Positions 9,901-18,800 of a stretch of DNA of 64,000 bases are shown here, one piece after another (position 1 is the first letter of the stretch; every line of letters begins with the position of its first letter). The notes below the pieces were generated by a model that did no database searches, was not told where the DNA came from, and worked only from the letters and a program-made list of their open reading frames with translations. The stretch covers positions 124,001-188,000 of the forward strand of contig CANBNG010000001.1 in assembly GCA_947370975.1 (NCBI GenBank), read 5' to 3'. The position numbers were made by a program, and so were the translations under genes. Source of the DNA: Beijerinckiaceae bacterium. Its GTDB lineage: Bacteria > Pseudomonadota > Alphaproteobacteria > Rhizobiales > Beijerinckiaceae.

Positions 9901-12008
9901 GTGTCTTTACCGGAACATTCAAAGCCACGGGCGTGCAAACGGGCTCATATTCAATTTCGCAAACCTTCAATACCGCCGTCGAGAGCACCGTGACAGCGGC
10001 ACAGGGGACACTTGCTGCCAACGCTGTTCAGACGTTGCCGCTCCATAGCGTCGATGGGCTTGGTGCGTCCCTCAAGATTGGCGATACATACACGGTCACA
10101 GTTCCAGTTCCCGGCGGAAGCTCGGTATCGGCCAGCGTCACTTTGACTGCTGACGGGCTGGACGGTCTTGTGGCTGCCGCATCTGCAAATTCCACACTCA
10201 GCGCCGCAGCGACCTTCTCGAAGGATACATTGGGCACCAGCTTGGTTGCTACCAACTTGTCTTACGGGGCGGTGACAGGAGCAATATCCGTCGTCCAGAC
10301 CCACTCGGCCAGCACGTCAATGTTGACGGCGGACCCCTATGCCCTGACCGAAGCCACTGTTGTATCGCAGCAAACGCAGGTTCAGGATGGGACAGGCACG
10401 ACGCAGGCAATCCAATCGGTCGCATTGGTTGGCACCGACGGCCTGAGTGCTCCGCTGAAGGCAGGCGATACCTATCAAATTTCCATCCCCAAGCCCAACG
10501 GGGAAGTCGTGACCCGCGAAATCACGTTGACCGCGGACGGCATCCAAAACCTGATGGACCAGGCGGCGTTGAATTCGGACTTCAGCAATGTCGTGACGTT
10601 CAGCAAATCTGGTGACAGCCTCGTTGCGAAATATAACGCGAACGGGCACGTAACCGGGAAAATGGCGATTATTCAGACCGCGGTTGCAGGTGTGAACGTA
10701 CGCCCCGATTATATTGGCCCGCTTTCAGTTGGTAGTTCGGGAACAAACCTTGAGGTCACAGGCGATCCAACGGGTGCCTCGTTCCGGCTGAACCTGCGCA
10801 TAAAAGGTGCCGTGCGCAGCTTGAACCCGGTGGGCGCGCAAGGCTCAACCAGCCGTATCGGGCTGCAGGTTGGTCAGGCAAAGTCACTGAGCTACGCCGG
10901 CAGCAACGACCTTCTGGGCATCGGCGACAAATATGTCGCTCAAGAGATCCTCAAGGCCGGCACGGGCCTGGCCTCGTCAGCAGCAACGGCTGTTGGCTCG
11001 CGCGGCGTGACGCCGATGAACCAGACGTTCTTCCTCAATGAGTCACTTGGGGAAAACAAGATGACCTTCACGGTCGATGGCATCGTCGGCGCCATCAGCC
11101 TGCCCATCCGCGCTTACACTGGTGACACATTCGCATCCGCCATTCAGGATCGCGTCAACCAGATCCAGGATCCCAAGACGGGCCGCATCGTCAGCGGCGT
11201 CACGGTGAAATTCGAGCCGGACAACAACCGTCTCGTGTTCACCTCGGGCACCACGGGCGCGAATTCGCAGATCAACGTTGTCGGCCATGCGAACTTCGGC
11301 CTTGCCACGGTTACCCAGACGCCGGGCAACGTGCCGATCATCACCAAGCTGACGCAGGCCACCGACGAACAGGGCAACAACCTCTACGTCGATGCCGAAG
11401 GCAACATCAGCACGCAGGCCCCGCCCGCGCAGTCGGTGCAGAACTGGTATCCGCTCTATCTGCAGGAAGGCCAGCTGACCTTCGACACGATCGGCAAGCT
11501 GATCTCCCCGAAAGAAGGTGTGGCCTACTCGCCCTTCGATCCGCAGAACGGCTCCGACTTGCTGCGTCTGAACATCGACTACGGCAAGTTCTCGACCCAG
11601 TTCTCGTCGCCCTTCTCCGTGCTCTCGCTGTCTCAGGACGGTTATGCATCGGGCAGCCTGAACGGTCTCGATATCGACGCCAGCGGCACGATCCGCGCCA
11701 ATTACACGAACGGCCAGACGGTCGCTCTGGGCAAGGTGATGATCGCCAACTTCGCCAACCCGAACGGTCTCAAGCAGATCGGCAACTCGAACTATGTGGC
11801 GACCTCGACCTCCGGTCAGGTCGTGCTCGGACAGGCGGGTTCTGACGGCTTCGGCACGATCAAGGCCGGCGCGCTTGAACGCTCGAACGTCGATATCACG
11901 GAAGAACTGGTCAACCTGATCACCGCGCAACGTAACTTCCAGGCCAATGCGAAGGCGATCGAGACGACCAACACATTGTCGCAGACGATCATCCAGATCC
12001 GCGGCTAA
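6930..12008 (+). CDS. flgE: FlgE, flagellar hook protein, giant form with internal repeats
   Basis: The ends are clearly FlgE: start MSFYTALTGLNGAQADIAAI then SNNIANVGTTGFKRSRAEF, and C-terminal GALERSNVDITEELVNLITAQRNFQANAKAIETT. The protein builds the hook, the universal joint between rod and filament. At 1692 aa it is about four times the enterobacterial protein (around 400 aa). The extra length is a long Ala/Thr/Ser/Val-rich beta domain between about residues 350 and 1450. This contains at least four, perhaps five, diverged copies of a module with GD-x-Y/F-x-I and LTADG-x-x-x-LV motifs, starting near residues 713, 844, 943, 1051 and 1179. Parts of this middle (roughly 8.4-10.7 kb) look less GC-rich by eye than the flanks. 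No internal stop or frameshift is seen, so the giant frame appears functional. The insert would form surface domains of the hook. Confidence 0.92.
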   Translation: MSFYTALTGLNGAQADIAAISNNIANVGTTGFKRSRAEFGDIFATSPLQAASSAIGSGTILKSIKQQFTQGNIESSLNALDLAISGQGFFALKPSLTSTQTVFTRNGSFSVNNDRYVVDSQGQLLQVFPVNADGSVIATGAQSAKNLQLPTTSGLPKASQTIQLGLNLPADATIIPNSATYSKSNPYVFDKTNAATYNQSTSITIYDSLGNPTIATIYYVKTSNATEASPTNKWQTHVFVGDREVTPQLITAKDDQGRTAYINKFGTITYAPQTIDPTFNSAAAHPLFKQDDQTNKLPSTAASIAGAIIKTSGFDFGDTDANKVVIVTDPAHYKDTREGSSTNTPPSYWGTDMFTISVDGSAPQSISVNAGTYTGTQLASELTRAVNEKFGGAHYFKIIDTYRKDGGGVVPGNDVIQLNLSMLSEDGSPITMANPIEIDLLGTAGSSGTPQVGGSPAAANKLQLTRDQLVTLAQTKLNDALNLRHLEFGKPPSWPNSETPPIKVGYDVASRSLTFTVDPAQMGPDANEPTSRFNSIQVYNPTDLVNDLGIPPKTTSTDSLIRANTLWSGNAALPGGDPVVDPREQRTGIQVAYNKDTRQFSFSSGSTGEASLVTVGRAVLATANDKQPQIDSYDLSTLPFDKNQTVSLEVDGREITYNYMAPTGNLASDSTAFMAGIQQKIPVTFSPAGEVQAGTTTSSEIQSLNVFGKLMYGDEFNLKLAPAPGVDPVDVHIGPLEINPGDDTTTRLNKFTAAINAGIAAYNAITTGRKVAVLATPVENQITFTYDALLAPGLVSGMVSIKQTMRGTDASFGIVQGGTASVVAGSVAAPTTFTSTITPTPAVGDKYTITLPGLSSPVALTLTAEGVDGLVAAANLDASLSALVTFTGAGGVLTGTFKANGAQAGDFKVSKNIQTITATVATPGAVGTAEIFNAAISPAPVAGDTFSIKVPGQAAAVTLTLATSGGIDALVTTANNNATLSALVTFSNVAGVFTGTFKATGVQTGSYSISQTFNTAVESTVTAAQGTLAANAVQTLPLHSVDGLGASLKIGDTYTVTVPVPGGSSVSASVTLTADGLDGLVAAASANSTLSAAATFSKDTLGTSLVATNLSYGAVTGAISVVQTHSASTSMLTADPYALTEATVVSQQTQVQDGTGTTQAIQSVALVGTDGLSAPLKAGDTYQISIPKPNGEVVTREITLTADGIQNLMDQAALNSDFSNVVTFSKSGDSLVAKYNANGHVTGKMAIIQTAVAGVNVRPDYIGPLSVGSSGTNLEVTGDPTGASFRLNLRIKGAVRSLNPVGAQGSTSRIGLQVGQAKSLSYAGSNDLLGIGDKYVAQEILKAGTGLASSAATAVGSRGVTPMNQTFFLNESLGENKMTFTVDGIVGAISLPIRAYTGDTFASAIQDRVNQIQDPKTGRIVSGVTVKFEPDNNRLVFTSGTTGANSQINVVGHANFGLATVTQTPGNVPIITKLTQATDEQGNNLYVDAEGNISTQAPPAQSVQNWYPLYLQEGQLTFDTIGKLISPKEGVAYSPFDPQNGSDLLRLNIDYGKFSTQFSSPFSVLSLSQDGYASGSLNGLDIDASGTIRANYTNGQTVALGKVMIANFANPNGLKQIGNSNYVATSTSGQVVLGQAGSDGFGTIKAGALERSNVDITEELVNLITAQRNFQANAKAIETTNTLSQTIIQIRG
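9066..10690 (+). repeat. Tandem diverged modules inside flgE
   Basis: Protein-level repeats. Four clear units place GD-[KT]-[YF]-[TSQ]-[IV] at residues 844, 943, 1051 and 1179, followed about 20-25 residues on by an LT-A-[DE]-G-[VIL]-[DQ]-x-L-[VM] motif (weaker in the second unit) and then [SV]-x-x-VTF. A weaker fifth unit begins at YGDEFNL, residue 713. Spacing is 99-131 residues. DNA identity between units is low, so the duplication is old or driven by protein selection. Confidence 0.75.
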
Positions 12009-12033
12009 GGGCGTTTGAGGGGAAACTGACGCA

Positions 12034-12780
12034 ATGGAACGCTACGTTCAAATTGCTACAAACGCTCTGCGGTTGCAGGCTGAAAACCAGAGGCTCATCA
12101 CCTCTGGTCTCGCCAACCAGAACACGGTGGCCTTCCGCCGTGACTATGCCAATGCCACCTCGACCTATTTCGAGGGCCAGACTGGCATGGACCGCGTTTT
12201 CCCCTCGCGCGGTGAGGGCTCTGTCGATCTCGAACAGGGCAAATTCATTCCGACCGAGAACCCCCTCGATGTCGCGATTGAAAACGACGGCTTTTTCGCC
12301 GCCAAGAAGGACAATGGCGAGGATGTGCTGACACGCCGTGGCGATATGCGCATCGGCGCAGATCGCATTTTGCGCAATGGCGAGAACCTGATCGTTCAGG
12401 GCGATGTCGGCCCGATCACCGTGCCGCCCTATGAGCGCATCGCCATCACCCATGATGGAACGGTCCAGATCACCGCGCCAGGGGCTGAACCAAACGCGCT
12501 TCCGACCACCGTCGGGCGGCTGAAATTGGTCAATACACCGGCGACAAATATCGAGAAAAAGACCGACGGTTTGATGCATACGAAAGATGGCGCAATACTT
12601 GCAGCAGACGCAGGGATCACGCTCAACACAAAGGGGCTTGAGGCCAGCAATATCAACCCCATCGACTCGATGGTGGAGATGCTGAAATCCTCAAGGGCCT
12701 TCGAGCTGAACGTGAAACTCCTGGCGACAGCCAAGGAGCTCGACGATGCGACCGCGAAGCTTATGCGGTCGGATCGGTAG
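12034..12780 (+). CDS. flgF: FlgF, proximal rod protein
   Basis: The 248-aa product begins MERYVQIATNALRLQAENQR, carries the degenerate rod motif TSGLANQNTVAFRRDYA, and ends with LEASNINPIDSMVEMLKSSRAFELNVKLL. This is the FlgF pattern, in which the first ring-contacting motif is less conserved than in FlgG. It sits between flgE and flgG as in gammaproteobacterial operons. FlgF links the proximal to the distal rod. Confidence 0.88.
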   Translation: MERYVQIATNALRLQAENQRLITSGLANQNTVAFRRDYANATSTYFEGQTGMDRVFPSRGEGSVDLEQGKFIPTENPLDVAIENDGFFAAKKDNGEDVLTRRGDMRIGADRILRNGENLIVQGDVGPITVPPYERIAITHDGTVQITAPGAEPNALPTTVGRLKLVNTPATNIEKKTDGLMHTKDGAILAADAGITLNTKGLEASNINPIDSMVEMLKSSRAFELNVKLLATAKELDDATAKLMRSDR

Positions 12781-12810
12781 GCCGCAAAGTAATCGCTTCG
12801 GAGTAACCTG

Positions 12811-13596
12811 ATGCCTGATGCCCTTCACGTCGCCAAAACCGGTCTCAACGCGCAGCAGCAGCGCATGACGGTGATTTCCAACAATCTGGCGAACGTCAAC
12901 ACGGTCGGTTTCAAGCGCGATCGCGCAAACTTCGAAACGCTGCTCTACCAGAACTTCCGCGACGCCGGTTCGGCGACCTCGCAGTCCTCGCAATCGCCGA
13001 CAGGCCTTGCGATCGGTACCGGCGTGCGCATCGTGTCGTCGGAAAAGCTCTACAATCAGGGCAACATCATCAACACGGAAAACTCGCTCGACCTGACGGT
13101 CGATGGTCCGGGGTTTTTCCAGGTACTGACGCCGGGCGGCCAGATCGCCTATACGCGCGCAGGCAATTTCACCAAGAACGCAGCCGGACAGGTTGTCACC
13201 TCGAACGGCTACCCGCTGGAACCGGCCATCACGATTCCGGCCAATGCCACCTCCATTTCGATCTCTAAGGATGGCATTGTTTCGGTCGCAACGCCGGGCT
13301 CCACCAAGGTGGACCAGGTCGGTCAGATCGAAATCGCGAGCTTTCCGAACACCTCTGGCCTGAAGCCCGTGGGTGAATCCTTCGCCCTCGCGACCCCCTC
13401 CTCCGGCGACCCTGTTGTTGCGGCTCCGGGTTCGGGCGGCGCGGGCAAGCTCATTCAGGGCGCGCTTGAGTCCTCCAACGTCAATGTCGTTGAAGAGCTC
13501 GTCAGCATGATCGAGACGCAGCGTGCCTACGAAGTCAATTCGAAGGCGATCTCTGCGGTCGATGGCATGATGAAGTTCCTCACCCAGAACATCTGA
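12811..13596 (+). CDS. flgG: FlgG, distal rod protein
   Basis: The 261-aa product is the normal length for FlgG, with KTGLNAQQQRMTVISNNLAN and NTVGFKRDRANFETLLYQN at the N-terminus, the FlgG-type NSLDLTVDGPGFFQV segment, and C-terminal ESSNVNVVEELVSMIETQRAYEVNSKAI. FlgG forms the distal rod that crosses the peptidoglycan and the P and L rings. A GGAG sequence lies 5-10 bases upstream of the ATG. FlgH follows after 15 bases; the P-ring chaperone gene flgA, often found at this spot in alphaproteobacteria, is absent. Confidence 0.95.
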   Translation: MPDALHVAKTGLNAQQQRMTVISNNLANVNTVGFKRDRANFETLLYQNFRDAGSATSQSSQSPTGLAIGTGVRIVSSEKLYNQGNIINTENSLDLTVDGPGFFQVLTPGGQIAYTRAGNFTKNAAGQVVTSNGYPLEPAITIPANATSISISKDGIVSVATPGSTKVDQVGQIEIASFPNTSGLKPVGESFALATPSSGDPVVAAPGSGGAGKLIQGALESSNVNVVEELVSMIETQRAYEVNSKAISAVDGMMKFLTQNI

Positions 13597-13611
13597 CCGG
13601 AGCTGACGATC

Positions 13612-14295
13612 ATGCGTTCGATTTCCGCTCTGATCCTTGTGGGTCTGTCTCTTGCCGGGTGTTCATCCACGCGCGAGGCCAAGATCTCGGAATCCTTCCA
13701 GATGAACTACGATCAAGTGGTTCCCGTGAAGGAAGCCTCGCCCGATGGCGCGATCTATTCGCGCGCCCAGACCGGGTTCTTCCTCGGCGACCGACGCGCT
13801 CAGCGCGTGGGCGACGTGATCACGATCAATCTCGTCGAGACCATGGCGGCGAGCAAATCCAACGATGCCGCCATCGACCGCAAGGGCAGCTTTGCCACCG
13901 GCTTGCCGACGGCCCTGTTTGGCCCCCTTGGCCTGAACATTCCCGCCGTTCGTTCATCGACAAATTTCGATGCTTCGACGGATTCGAAATTTGCAGGCAG
14001 CGGCGCAGCCAACCAGAGCAACAGCATTTCCGGCAAGGTGACCGTCGTGATTACCCGTGTCTATGAAAACGGGAACATGTGGGTACAGGGCCAGAAAATG
14101 CTCACCCTGAATCAGGGCGAGGAATTCGTCCGCGTTTCGGGTCTCGTGCGTCCCGAGGATATCGGGCCGGGCAATACGGTTGATTCCAGCCGCATCGCGC
14201 AGGCGCAGATCAGCTACACCGGCGCCGGCAGCATCCACGATGCGTCCCAGCAGGGCTGGTTCGGAAAATTCTTCAGCAATATTGCTCCGATCTAG
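13612..14295 (+). CDS. flgH: FlgH, L-ring lipoprotein
   Basis: The 227-aa outer-membrane lipoprotein has a signal peptide with lipobox LAGC (Cys17). FlgH hallmarks are GFFLGDRRAQRVGDVITINLVE, the KVTVVITRVYENGNMWVQGQ strand pair and the VSGLVRPEDIGPGNTVDSSRIAQAQI C-terminal signature. It forms the L ring, the bushing in the outer membrane, and proves that the cell is diderm with an external flagellum. Start ATG 13612 with GGAGCTGACG upstream. Confidence 0.95.
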   Translation: MRSISALILVGLSLAGCSSTREAKISESFQMNYDQVVPVKEASPDGAIYSRAQTGFFLGDRRAQRVGDVITINLVETMAASKSNDAAIDRKGSFATGLPTALFGPLGLNIPAVRSSTNFDASTDSKFAGSGAANQSNSISGKVTVVITRVYENGNMWVQGQKMLTLNQGEEFVRVSGLVRPEDIGPGNTVDSSRIAQAQISYTGAGSIHDASQQGWFGKFFSNIAPI

Positions 14296-14308
14296 GATCG
14301 AACGCGCC

Positions 14309-15466
14309 ATGCAGATGACATTCATCTCCCGATTGGTCGGTCTGTCCTTGATCGCCGGCCTCCTTCACGTTGCTCCCGCATCGGCGCAAGACCGCGCGCC
14401 GATGACCGATCGCGTGAAGGATGTCGCCTCCATCGGCGGCGTCCGCAGCAACCAGCTTGTGGGCTATGGCATTGTGGTGGGCCTCAACGGCACGGGCGAT
14501 GGCAATGTCGCGGCCACCAACCAGACCATCCAGAGCCTCTTGCAGCGCTTTGGCCTGACCGTCGATGCCAATGCCATCAGCGCGAAGAACACCGCTGCTG
14601 TGATGGTCACTGCCGATCTGCCTCCCTTTTCGAAGCCCGGTCAGAAAATCGACGTGACGGTGGCCTCGCTCGGCAAGGCCTCGAGCCTGCGCGGCGGCAG
14701 CCTGCTCATCACGCAGCTTGTCGGCTCCGATAATGAAATCTACGCGATTGCCCAGGGCAATCTCGCGGTCGGCGGCCTTGGCATCACCGGCAATGACGGA
14801 TCGAAAGTGTCGGTGAATATTCCGACCGTCGGCCGCATTCCCGGCGGCGCGTCTGTCGAGCGGCTGGTGCTGAACCCCTTCGAGACAGCGCCCTCGCTGA
14901 TGCTCAATCTCAACACGCCTGACTTTTCCAACGCGACCCGGCTTGCGCGCGCCATCAACACCACCTTTGGCGCTGGAACGGCTATCGCCATGGACGGCAC
15001 GACGGTCAAGATCAATCCGCCCAAGGATGCCGACAAGCGCGTGGCTTTCATGTCCGCCATCGAGGAAATCCGCATCGGAACCTCGGCCCCGCCGGCGCGC
15101 GTGATCGTCAATTCGCGCACGGGCACGATTGTCATCAGCGAAGGCGTGCGCGTCACGCCGGCAGCGGTGTCGCATGGCAGCCTGACGGTGCGTATCAAGG
15201 AAAACCTCAACGTCTCGCAGCCTGGCCCCACGGTCGTCACACCCACCGCGGTTGTCGCGCCCGGCGGCGCTCCGGTGGTGACGCCCAACAGCCAGATCTC
15301 GATCGATGCGCCGCCTGCGCGCACCTTCCTGTTTGCGCCTGACGTTCAGCTCTCGAGCATTGTCGATGCTGTGAATGCTGTGGGCGCCTCGCCGAGCGAT
15401 CTCGTCGCCATCCTCGAAGCACTCAAGCAGGCTGGCGCACTGCACGCCGATCTCGTTGTGATCTGA
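14309..15466 (+). CDS. flgI: FlgI, P-ring protein
   Basis: The 385-aa product starts with a Sec signal peptide (hydrophobic LVGLSLIAGLLHVA, cleavage near ASA-Q, residue 26). FlgI hallmarks follow: VKDVASIGGVRSNQLVGYGIVVGLNGTGDG, then GGSLL-TQLVGSD, and the C-terminal FAPDVQLSSIVDAVNAVGASPSDLVAILEALKQAGALHADLVVI ending. It forms the periplasmic P ring around the rod. ATG 14309 was chosen because only from here is there a signal peptide; the frame is open further upstream inside flgH but that extension is Ser/Arg-rich noise. FlgA, which normally helps FlgI fold, is not in the window. Confidence 0.95.
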   Translation: MQMTFISRLVGLSLIAGLLHVAPASAQDRAPMTDRVKDVASIGGVRSNQLVGYGIVVGLNGTGDGNVAATNQTIQSLLQRFGLTVDANAISAKNTAAVMVTADLPPFSKPGQKIDVTVASLGKASSLRGGSLLITQLVGSDNEIYAIAQGNLAVGGLGITGNDGSKVSVNIPTVGRIPGGASVERLVLNPFETAPSLMLNLNTPDFSNATRLARAINTTFGAGTAIAMDGTTVKINPPKDADKRVAFMSAIEEIRIGTSAPPARVIVNSRTGTIVISEGVRVTPAAVSHGSLTVRIKENLNVSQPGPTVVTPTAVVAPGGAPVVTPNSQISIDAPPARTFLFAPDVQLSSIVDAVNAVGASPSDLVAILEALKQAGALHADLVVI

Positions 15467-15474
15467 GGTCCATC

Positions 15475-15837
15475 ATGGCCGATCCCCTCTTCCCGGCTGC
15501 ACGCGCGGGCGCCACCGACAATCTCTCGCTCGACCAGTCGCGTCAGTACGGCCGCAAGCCGACGATGAAGCAGGCTGGCCAGGCGTTTGAAGCCCTTTTC
15601 ATGCAAACGATCATGAAATCGATGCGAGAGGCTCAACTTGACGAAGGCCTGCTAAACAATGACGCCGAGAAGCCGTTTATAGCTATGCTGGATCAGGCGT
15701 ACTCCGACCTTTCGGTCAAGAACATGCGCCTTGGGATAGCAGAAGCAATCGATCGGCAATTCACTCCGAAGACGCCGACCAAAATCGGGGCGCAGGCTCC
15801 CGTCGATCGAGTACCAAAGGCTCAGACCAATGACTGA
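15475..15837 (+). CDS. flgJ: FlgJ-like rod-binding protein without muramidase domain
   Basis: The 120-aa product contains the FlgJ N-terminal rod-binding domain: FEALFMQTIMKSMREAQL (residues about 41-58) and NDAEKPFIAMLDQAYSDLSVKNMRLGIAEAI. It lacks the C-terminal glucosaminidase domain of the enterobacterial protein, which is usual for alphaproteobacteria (CheL-type). It acts as rod cap/scaffold. The hydrolase function is probably given by the transglycosylase encoded at 21136-22215. Its end overlaps the flgK start by 8 bases. Confidence 0.88.
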   Translation: MADPLFPAARAGATDNLSLDQSRQYGRKPTMKQAGQAFEALFMQTIMKSMREAQLDEGLLNNDAEKPFIAMLDQAYSDLSVKNMRLGIAEAIDRQFTPKTPTKIGAQAPVDRVPKAQTND

Positions 15838-18800
15838 CATTCTCGGTATCGGCTCGTCTGGACTGACCGCTTACCGAAAATTGCTCGAGACCATTGGCGG
15901 CAACATCACCAATGCCAACACCGACGGTTATGCCCGTCGCGACGTTGTCCTGAACGGCACCGGCGACGGGTCGATGTCGCCGACCTCGCAGGCCGTCTCC
16001 GGCGGGTCTGGCGTCAATGTCGACAGCGTGCGCCGCGCGAGCGATGCCTTCCTGCAGAGCCAGTCGCTGAAGGCCACGTCTCTCAACAGCGAGTCCCAGA
16101 TTCTGGCCGACAGTCTGGGCCAGCTTGAAAAATCCTTCATGACGACGAACCTCAATCCGGGCGCGCTCGTTGGGGAGTTCTACAATCGCTTTCAGGACCT
16201 CGCGAATTCCCCGACCTCGGCATCCTCGCGCCTTGCGCTGATCGATTCAGGCACGCGCACTGCCGAAGTGTTCAAGACATCAGCCAATGCCGTCGCCGAA
16301 AGCCTGAACTCGACCGGCACCGCCATCAATGCGGGTCTGACCCAGATCAATGGCATCACGGACCAGCTCGCGAAGCTCAACATCAGTCTCGACCGCGGCG
16401 CGTCCGGTGGCCAGAAGGCCAACGATCTGCTCGACCTGCGCGACAAGCTTTTGCAGCAGCTCGCCTCCCTGACCAATTTCACAACGACCGAGACGACGTC
16501 TGGCTCGGTCACAGTCTATCTCGGCGATACGGCGAGCGGTCGCCGCCTCGTTGGCCCGGATGGCGCGCATACGCTGGGCGCCATCGAGACGGCCGGCCGC
16601 CTCGACATCACCTTCGATCCCTATACAAATCCGGTCACCACGAACCAGCTGACGTCGGGCGTTGTTGCCGGCCTGCTCGACTTCCGCCGCGAAGCATCTT
16701 CGTTGCTCGACAACATCAACAGGCTCGCCGTTGGTTTCGCCAATGCAGTCAACGAACAGCATATGAAGGGCGTGGACGCCAAGGGCCAGTCCGGCAAGGT
16801 GATGTTCTCGACAGACGGCCTTGTTTCAAGCGCGAGCCCGACCAACATGGGCAGCGCCAAAGTGTCCGTGGCTGTGTCAGAAGCTGGCCTTCTTGCAGGC
16901 GGAAACTACAAGACGACCTACAACACAGAGACCAAGGCCTGGACGGTTACGGGCGCGGACGGCCGCGCTGTGACGGGAGCAAATAATCTCTCGCTCGACG
17001 GATTGACCTTTTCCTTCGAGGGCCAGGCCTCCAATGGTGACACGTTCTTCCTCGATCCGCTGAAGAACGCCGCCGCCTCGATGAGCTTCCTGCGCCAGAA
17101 CCCTGAAGAGATCGCGACATCGCTTCCGATCTATGTCGATCCGGCATCGACCAATACCGGCACTGCGCAATTGTCCGTGGACAAGGGGCCTGTTCCGGCC
17201 GCGATCACGACCATTCCCTCAGCTGCTGATCTTTACGCAAGCGGCCAGAGCAAGACGGCGGATTTCAAACGCGACGGCAGCGTCTTCTTTCTGCCCGCAG
17301 GCACGACCGCGGTTGAGATTGCATCGCTGAGCCAGGTGTCGGCCGTCCATTTCGCGCTTGATAGCACCGCGCTGGCCAAGCTTGAGGCCTCTGGCGACAG
17401 CGTCGCGAATTCGAAACTGACGCTCACCGTCAATCTCGATGTGAACACGAATTCCACGCAGGCGGTTTCGCTTGATCTGCATCCGGCAAATGGAACCCTG
17501 GCGGCTCTTGCAGACGCCATCAATGTCGCCGCCGCAAAGCACGATCCGAGCCTGCGGGGCACGATCTTTGCCAGTGTCACCAACGGTGTCTTGAACCTGA
17601 ATGCGCTTGGCACGCATAGTGTGAGCAACGGAGCGCTCGGAAGCTCCGACATCTCGCGCACACCGATTGCTGGCACCAATGAGGCGGGAATCCCCGGCGC
17701 CGACATTCAGGTCTTTACGCGCGAGGGCCGGCAATTGTCGGGCCCGCAGCTCTCGGCTGCAGCTGCCGCAACCTTCATCACCGCTGCCAACGGCTTCCTG
17801 CCCGAAGCCAAATATGAATTTGTCCCCATCGGCAATACGAGCCGCTATCCGGGTGTCGATCTTCAGGACACAAGCCAGCTTCTGGCCGTCGCGCAGGAAC
17901 TTGTTGGAAACGGCCAGCCTGCGACCATCGATGTAACCGCGCAGCCGGAATATAACACTACGCAGACCGGCCTCGACGGCGCGATCACCTCGGGCGCGGT
18001 CTATGCGCTGGATCTGAGTGGCCTGCCGCCGGTTCGCCTCTCAGGCGATGCCATTGCGGGCAAGGATGCAGCCGGGATCACGGCCGCGCTGATGGATGGC
18101 GTCAATGCCCATGCCAGCACCCAGTCCTGGCTCGGCACCACGATCAACCTGGGCAATTCGACGCTCAAGGACGGCCAGTTCAACATAACTATCGACCTCG
18201 GCGATGGCCCGACGGAACAGACGGTGGTCTTCTACCGCGGCCAGGGCCCTGCCCCGACATTTTCTCTTCTCGATTCCGGAACGTTCGAGATAGCCGGCAA
18301 CACCGGGCTCAAGATGAGCCTCGTGCCTGGCGACCCGAGCGGATCGCGCGTGATGATCACCCTGCCCCCGCAGTTGCGGACGGCTGCGCCTCACATCACC
18401 TTCTCGGCCGACCCCGCCGTGACGACGCTCGGCCTGTCAGGAACATTGACCTCGAAGGTGACGGGCTCAGGCGATCTCGCCAACGCGCTTCTGACGAGCC
18501 GCAAGCCGACACTTAGTCTCACAGGAACCACGCTCGGCTCTCTGTCGATCAGCATTGATGGATCGTCGGGCCAGAGCAATGGCGTTGCATGGTCGGTCAT
18601 CGACGGCCGCCTGCAGATCACCAGTGACGATGCCACAATGCAGGTGGTGGCCGATGACGACTCGACCGCTTTGGGATTTAGCGGGGCCGAGGGCGCGGGC
18701 GCCCGCATCGGTGCCGCCGGCGATCTCACGAATGCGCTTCTTGTTGCATCTCCCGTCAAGCTGAATGTGTCGGATGTGGCTGGCGGCACGCGCGACATCA

